Made by a program: the position numbers and the translations under genes. A DNA stretch of 64,000 nt. It comes from Oscheius dolichura. Lineage: Eukaryota > Nematoda > Chromadorea > Rhabditida > Rhabditidae. Positions 61,341 through 64,000 of this stretch are shown piece by piece; position 1 is the first letter of the stretch; each line of letters begins with the position of its first letter. Location: the NCBI GenBank assembly GCA_932521035.1, contig OW051497.1, positions 10,354,001-10,418,000 of the forward strand, given 5' to 3'. The notes beneath the pieces are model-generated. The model was not told the origin of the DNA. It was given only the letters and a program-made list of their open reading frames with translations, and searched no databases.

Positions 61341-61600
61341 ATGCGTTTCTTCTTCATCTTCTTCTGCCTTCTCCTCGCCGTTTCCTCTTCTGTCTTCGCT
61401 GAGGAAACGGATCCCCTTCTCGAGGAACTGGTCGACCAAGGAAAAGACGAAATTCTAGAATCAGCCGAAGTTGGAGAGGTCATCAGGAGCAAGAGATACT
61501 GCTGCGGTTTGTTTAAGTGGGAATCCAATGATAAAGAATTTTAGGATGTGGCTATGGAATGCAAGCTTCTCCTGCTCCCTGTGGAGGCTGCTGTGGGTAA
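61341..61600 (+). CDS. Secreted Cys/Gly-rich peptide precursor with furin-like site
   Basis: Two exons joined across a 39-nt intron. MRFFFIFFCLLLAVSSSVFA is a signal peptide; an acidic propeptide follows (EETDPLLEELVDQGKDEILE, SAEVGEV), then a basic cleavage site (RSKR), then a 22-residue mature peptide YCCGCGYGMQASPAPCGGCC-G containing seven cysteines counting the two CC pairs. Layout and size are those of processed secreted peptides such as neuropeptide-like or antimicrobial peptides; I cannot assign a family. A strong TATA box lies just upstream and AATAAA about 50 bp downstream (near 61646). No toxin assignment is justified. Confidence 0.72.
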
Positions 61601-62193
61601 CTTCGACCCTTTCTACATTGTCTTTCTGTGGCCAATGTCTTTCTTAATAAACATTTCTTTTTTAACGAGCTATACACTTACTTTATAAAGAAACGACACG
61701 AACAGAGAACCGCAACATCCAGCAGAAACTAATCGGAAAAGGATAAATGGTAGAATTGGTAACTGGCATGATACTACCGACTCTGGGAATTGAAGGGCAG
61801 TGCTTGTGTGTCACATTTTGGTCCCATTGTCTCCGTTATGACAAAGATCTCTACCCAGATTACATAGGAAACCTGAAGAGGCCATCTGTTTTGCATCGAT
61901 GCAAATGTTGCTGAAGTATCCATAACCGATTCATATCATAAGCACCGGTTGCGCCATTTCGGTCCGGGGTTTGGTCTTTAGCAAGCAGTTTTGAGTACGT
62001 ATAAAACCTGATGAGCAACAACAGATTGAGTATATAATCTCGCCGCCAGGTGGCTGCCAAAATCGTGGTCTCTTCTCCGCTCTCCTTCAGTTGGCCGAAT
62101 AAGGCTTCCGGTTTATTTTGCATGAACTGTAAACACCGCTTGCTTCTTATCTTCTTTTTGATTTCTGATCATATGCTAACTATTGGGTTTAGA
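61601..62193. other. Intergenic between two secreted-peptide genes
   Basis: Contains a TATA-like site at 62000. An 87-codon minus-strand frame at 61860-62123 has no splice context or family likeness. Confidence 0.4.
62000..62006 (+). promoter_or_regulatory. TATA-like box upstream of Gly/Cys/Pro-rich gene
   Basis: TATAAAA about 190 bp before the next ATG. A TTTAG acceptor immediately before that ATG suggests a 5' UTR intron or trans-splicing in between. Confidence 0.4.
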
Positions 62194-62844
62194 ATGGTTC
62201 GCATCCTCCTTGTTCTCGGCTTCGTCGGTGTGGCCAGCGCCTTCCTCTTCCCGTCTTCCGGCGGTGGATGCGGTGGCGGATGCGGAGGGTAAGATTTCTT
62301 TTATGTTTGCCCAAAACAACCCCCTCTAAAGGTCTGCGGGTGAGTTACTGGGGTACAGTTGTCTAGCCAGCGGAATTTAGCTTCATTCTATTCTTTTAAA
62401 CTCAAATATTTTTCAGAGGATGTGGCGGAGGCTGTGCACCCCCTCCCCAACCATGCGGACCACCCCCTTGCGCTCCCCCTCCTCCGCCTTGGTTTGTAAA
62501 GGGTTAAGTTCAGCAAAAATATGAAATTTACAGTGGAGGAGGATGCGGTGGAGGAGGATTCGGCGGTGGTGGATTCGGCGGTGTAAGTACATTGTGTATT
62601 TCTGAAACGTAGGCCCGTTTTTCAGGCTCCCATTGGCGGAGGATATGCTGCCCCTCCCCCATCTTTCGGAGGTGGATTCGGAGGAGCTCCTTCTGGAGGA
62701 TATGCTCAGGCTCCCCAACAGGGATTCGCTCCTCAGCCTTCTTTCGCTCCCCAGCCTTCTTTCGCTCCTCAGCAGGGCTACGCCCAGCCCGGTGGATTCG
62801 GAGGAGCTCCCGCTGGTGGCAACTCCTACGCCGTTGGCAAGTAA
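62194..62844 (+). CDS. Secreted Gly/Cys/Pro-rich protein
   Basis: MVRILLVLGFVGVASA is a signal peptide, then FLFPSSGGGCGGGCGG, (GGGC)n, APPPQPCGPPPCAPPPPPC, GGGCGGGGFGGGGFGG, APIGGGYAAPPPSFGGGF, GYAQAPQQGFAPQPSFAP and a C-terminus GGNSYAVGK. Four exons with canonical 43-130 nt introns. About 145 residues, low complexity, evenly spaced Cys in Gly-rich runs. Nematode genomes encode many such secreted structural or cuticle-associated proteins; no enzyme motif. Same orientation as the adjacent Cys-rich peptide gene. AATAAA follows at about 62884. Confidence 0.72.
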
Positions 62845-63559
62845 AGCTGCCTGGCGATGTTTTCGTTTTCTGTATATTAGACCCAATAAAGATTATGGCA
62901 CAACCTTTGTCTTTCTTATAAAAATGGCCTAATATTGTGCATACCGAGGAGCTCAGTGTGCTGGTGAACTGAGTGGAAATTGACTTGGAACCTAATCCTG
63001 TTAATGGTCCATTCACTGGCTCAGCTGACTACAAATTTTCTCACACCGATATATTCAAGTCTTCGACTGGATAACATTCCTAGCACAGTGACAGCGGTAG
63101 TCTTTCTGAAAAAAATTCAGGTTCTTTTCAGCTTAGCGTAAGCGAAATGAAATCGGGGCACACGGCTATCAACGTGTTAATATAATAATGTAGATGCCAG
63201 TGCACATTGGTAGGCTTGTTGTATCCTCGTGGATAATAAACACGAATTGCATGCTATTTTCTCAAGTTTCGTCAAACAAAAGAAAAAATGTCATCTTCGG
63301 ATTTTTATACACTTGTTTCTGTTTTAAAATAAATCGTTTTTTCCGCGACTACGTAGTAGAGGTGTGCCGTTTTGCAGAGCCGTCCTCCAGAAATGTCTTT
63401 TCGAAACTGGCCAGCAGTAGGGTCGCTTCCGGAGGGTAGAATCCAATCGTAAGCAAGATGGAAAGTAAAAAACAATTTACCGTGTTATTTATAAAACAGT
63501 GTATCAATTCTCATAGAAACAGCACTGACCAACAAAGAATAGAGCCTAGACATTCTCTC
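62845..63559. other. Intergenic
   Basis: No supportable exon or RNA gene. Confidence 0.4.
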
Positions 63560-63859
63560 CTAACAAGTGAAAGCGAAACAGAGAAGAAAGATAAGGCGAA
63601 ATTTGTCCCGCACATCGCCCAATATCTTACGGCCAAGCTTGTTTCGCAAAAGAAAGTGTTTGCACTCGGTGATACTTCGAAAAAAGTGAGATTCCAATGC
63701 CGGCAAATAAGGCTTGCCGATGGAATTGATTAAGCCTTCAAGTTCAGTCAAGGTTGCCGGAGGCAGACAGACACGGGTGGGATCTGAACTTTGCCAAGCC
63801 ATTATCATGTTAAACTGCGGGTCTTGTACCTGATTGCAGCATTTCGGTCCAACCCGCAT
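63560..63859 (-). CDS. Possible small single-exon gene, unrecognised
   Basis: A 99-residue minus-strand frame, MRVGPKCCNQVQDPQFNM, LPPATLTELEGLINSIGKP, SITECKHFLLRNKLGRKI. The composition is protein-like, but there is no signal peptide, no domain and no splice support, so it may be chance. A 91-codon frame overlaps on the other strand. Confidence 0.25.
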   Translation of the reverse strand: MRVGPKCCNQVQDPQFNMIMAWQSSDPTRVCLPPATLTELEGLINSIGKPYLPALESHFFRSITECKHFLLRNKLGRKILGDVRDKFRLIFLLCFAFTC

Positions 63860-63920
63860 TGGCAGCGAGGAGGCAGTTTTTGTCTCCAGATAAACCGGAT
63901 GTTAACCCACCGTAGAAGAG

Positions 63921-63927
63921 TATAAAA
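63921..63927 (+). promoter_or_regulatory. TATA-like box near window end
   Basis: TATAAAA in a context like that of the 61304 box. It may serve a plus-strand gene whose start lies beyond the window. Confidence 0.3.
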
Positions 63928-64000
63928 TGCCCATAGGGCCGATGGTTAGGACAGCCTTCTCTCAAATTCCACTTCCCCGCCTCCAATCCAGCTTCTGTTC

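Overview
The window is eukaryotic nuclear DNA from an animal, most likely a nematode. Genes are split by very short GT-AG introns (mostly 35-45 nt). Many start codons lie just downstream of a TTTCAG- or TTTTAG-like acceptor, as expected for spliced-leader trans-splicing. Some same-strand genes are about 100 bp apart, as in operons. The gene content fits too: TWK-type K2P channel, globin, two AN11/DCAF7-like WD proteins, HMP-1-type alpha-catenin, an MRP-type ABC transporter, a Sulfotransfer_2 enzyme and Gly/Cys-rich secreted peptides. I cannot name the species.

Layout. 0.6-4.0 kb: a secreted GH5 exo-beta-1,3-glucanase (+) and a secreted GH128 endo-beta-1,3-glucanase (-), with a small unknown gene between them; both enzymes are typical of fungi/oomycetes, so horizontal acquisition is likely. 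4.8-11.1 kb: a packed minus-strand series of small unrecognised genes, with a decayed histone H3 copy (7.3-7.6 kb), a three-copy 35-bp element and a 22-bp inverted repeat nearby. 12.6-16.2 kb: alpha-catenin (-). 17.3-21.5 kb: mitochondrial pyruvate carboxylase (-). 23.1-25.0 kb: mercaptopyruvate sulfurtransferase-like gene (+) and a secreted Cys-containing protein (-). 26.1-28.0 kb: Spinster-type transporter (+). 28.4-32.6 kb: two tandem DCAF7/AN11-like genes (+).

33.0-35.5 kb: a K2P potassium channel whose minus-strand reading frame runs through a short intron into two fibronectin type III domains. 36.6-41.0 kb: a globin with two alternative sets of 5' exons feeding common 3' exons. 41-45.9 kb: a large gene-poor interval. 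45.9-49.1 kb: a secreted two-Kunitz-domain protein with Thr/Pro/Gln-rich tail (+), convergent with an ABCC transporter (-, 49.1-53.9 kb) with only 34 bp between stop codons. 55.2-56.8 kb: a PH-domain protein with a long Gly-rich tail. 57.1-57.4 kb: small coiled-coil protein (-). 58.3-61.0 kb: a carbohydrate sulfotransferase and a tandem copy that has lost its middle exons. 61.3-62.8 kb: two small secreted Cys/Gly-rich genes.

The most notable points are the paired beta-1,3-glucanases, which could together degrade fungal, oomycete or algal beta-glucan; the K2P-FN3 fusion with a possible intron-retention switch; and the globin with duplicated, alternatively used N-terminal exons. All exon joins were read by eye from splice signals and reading frame, without transcript evidence.
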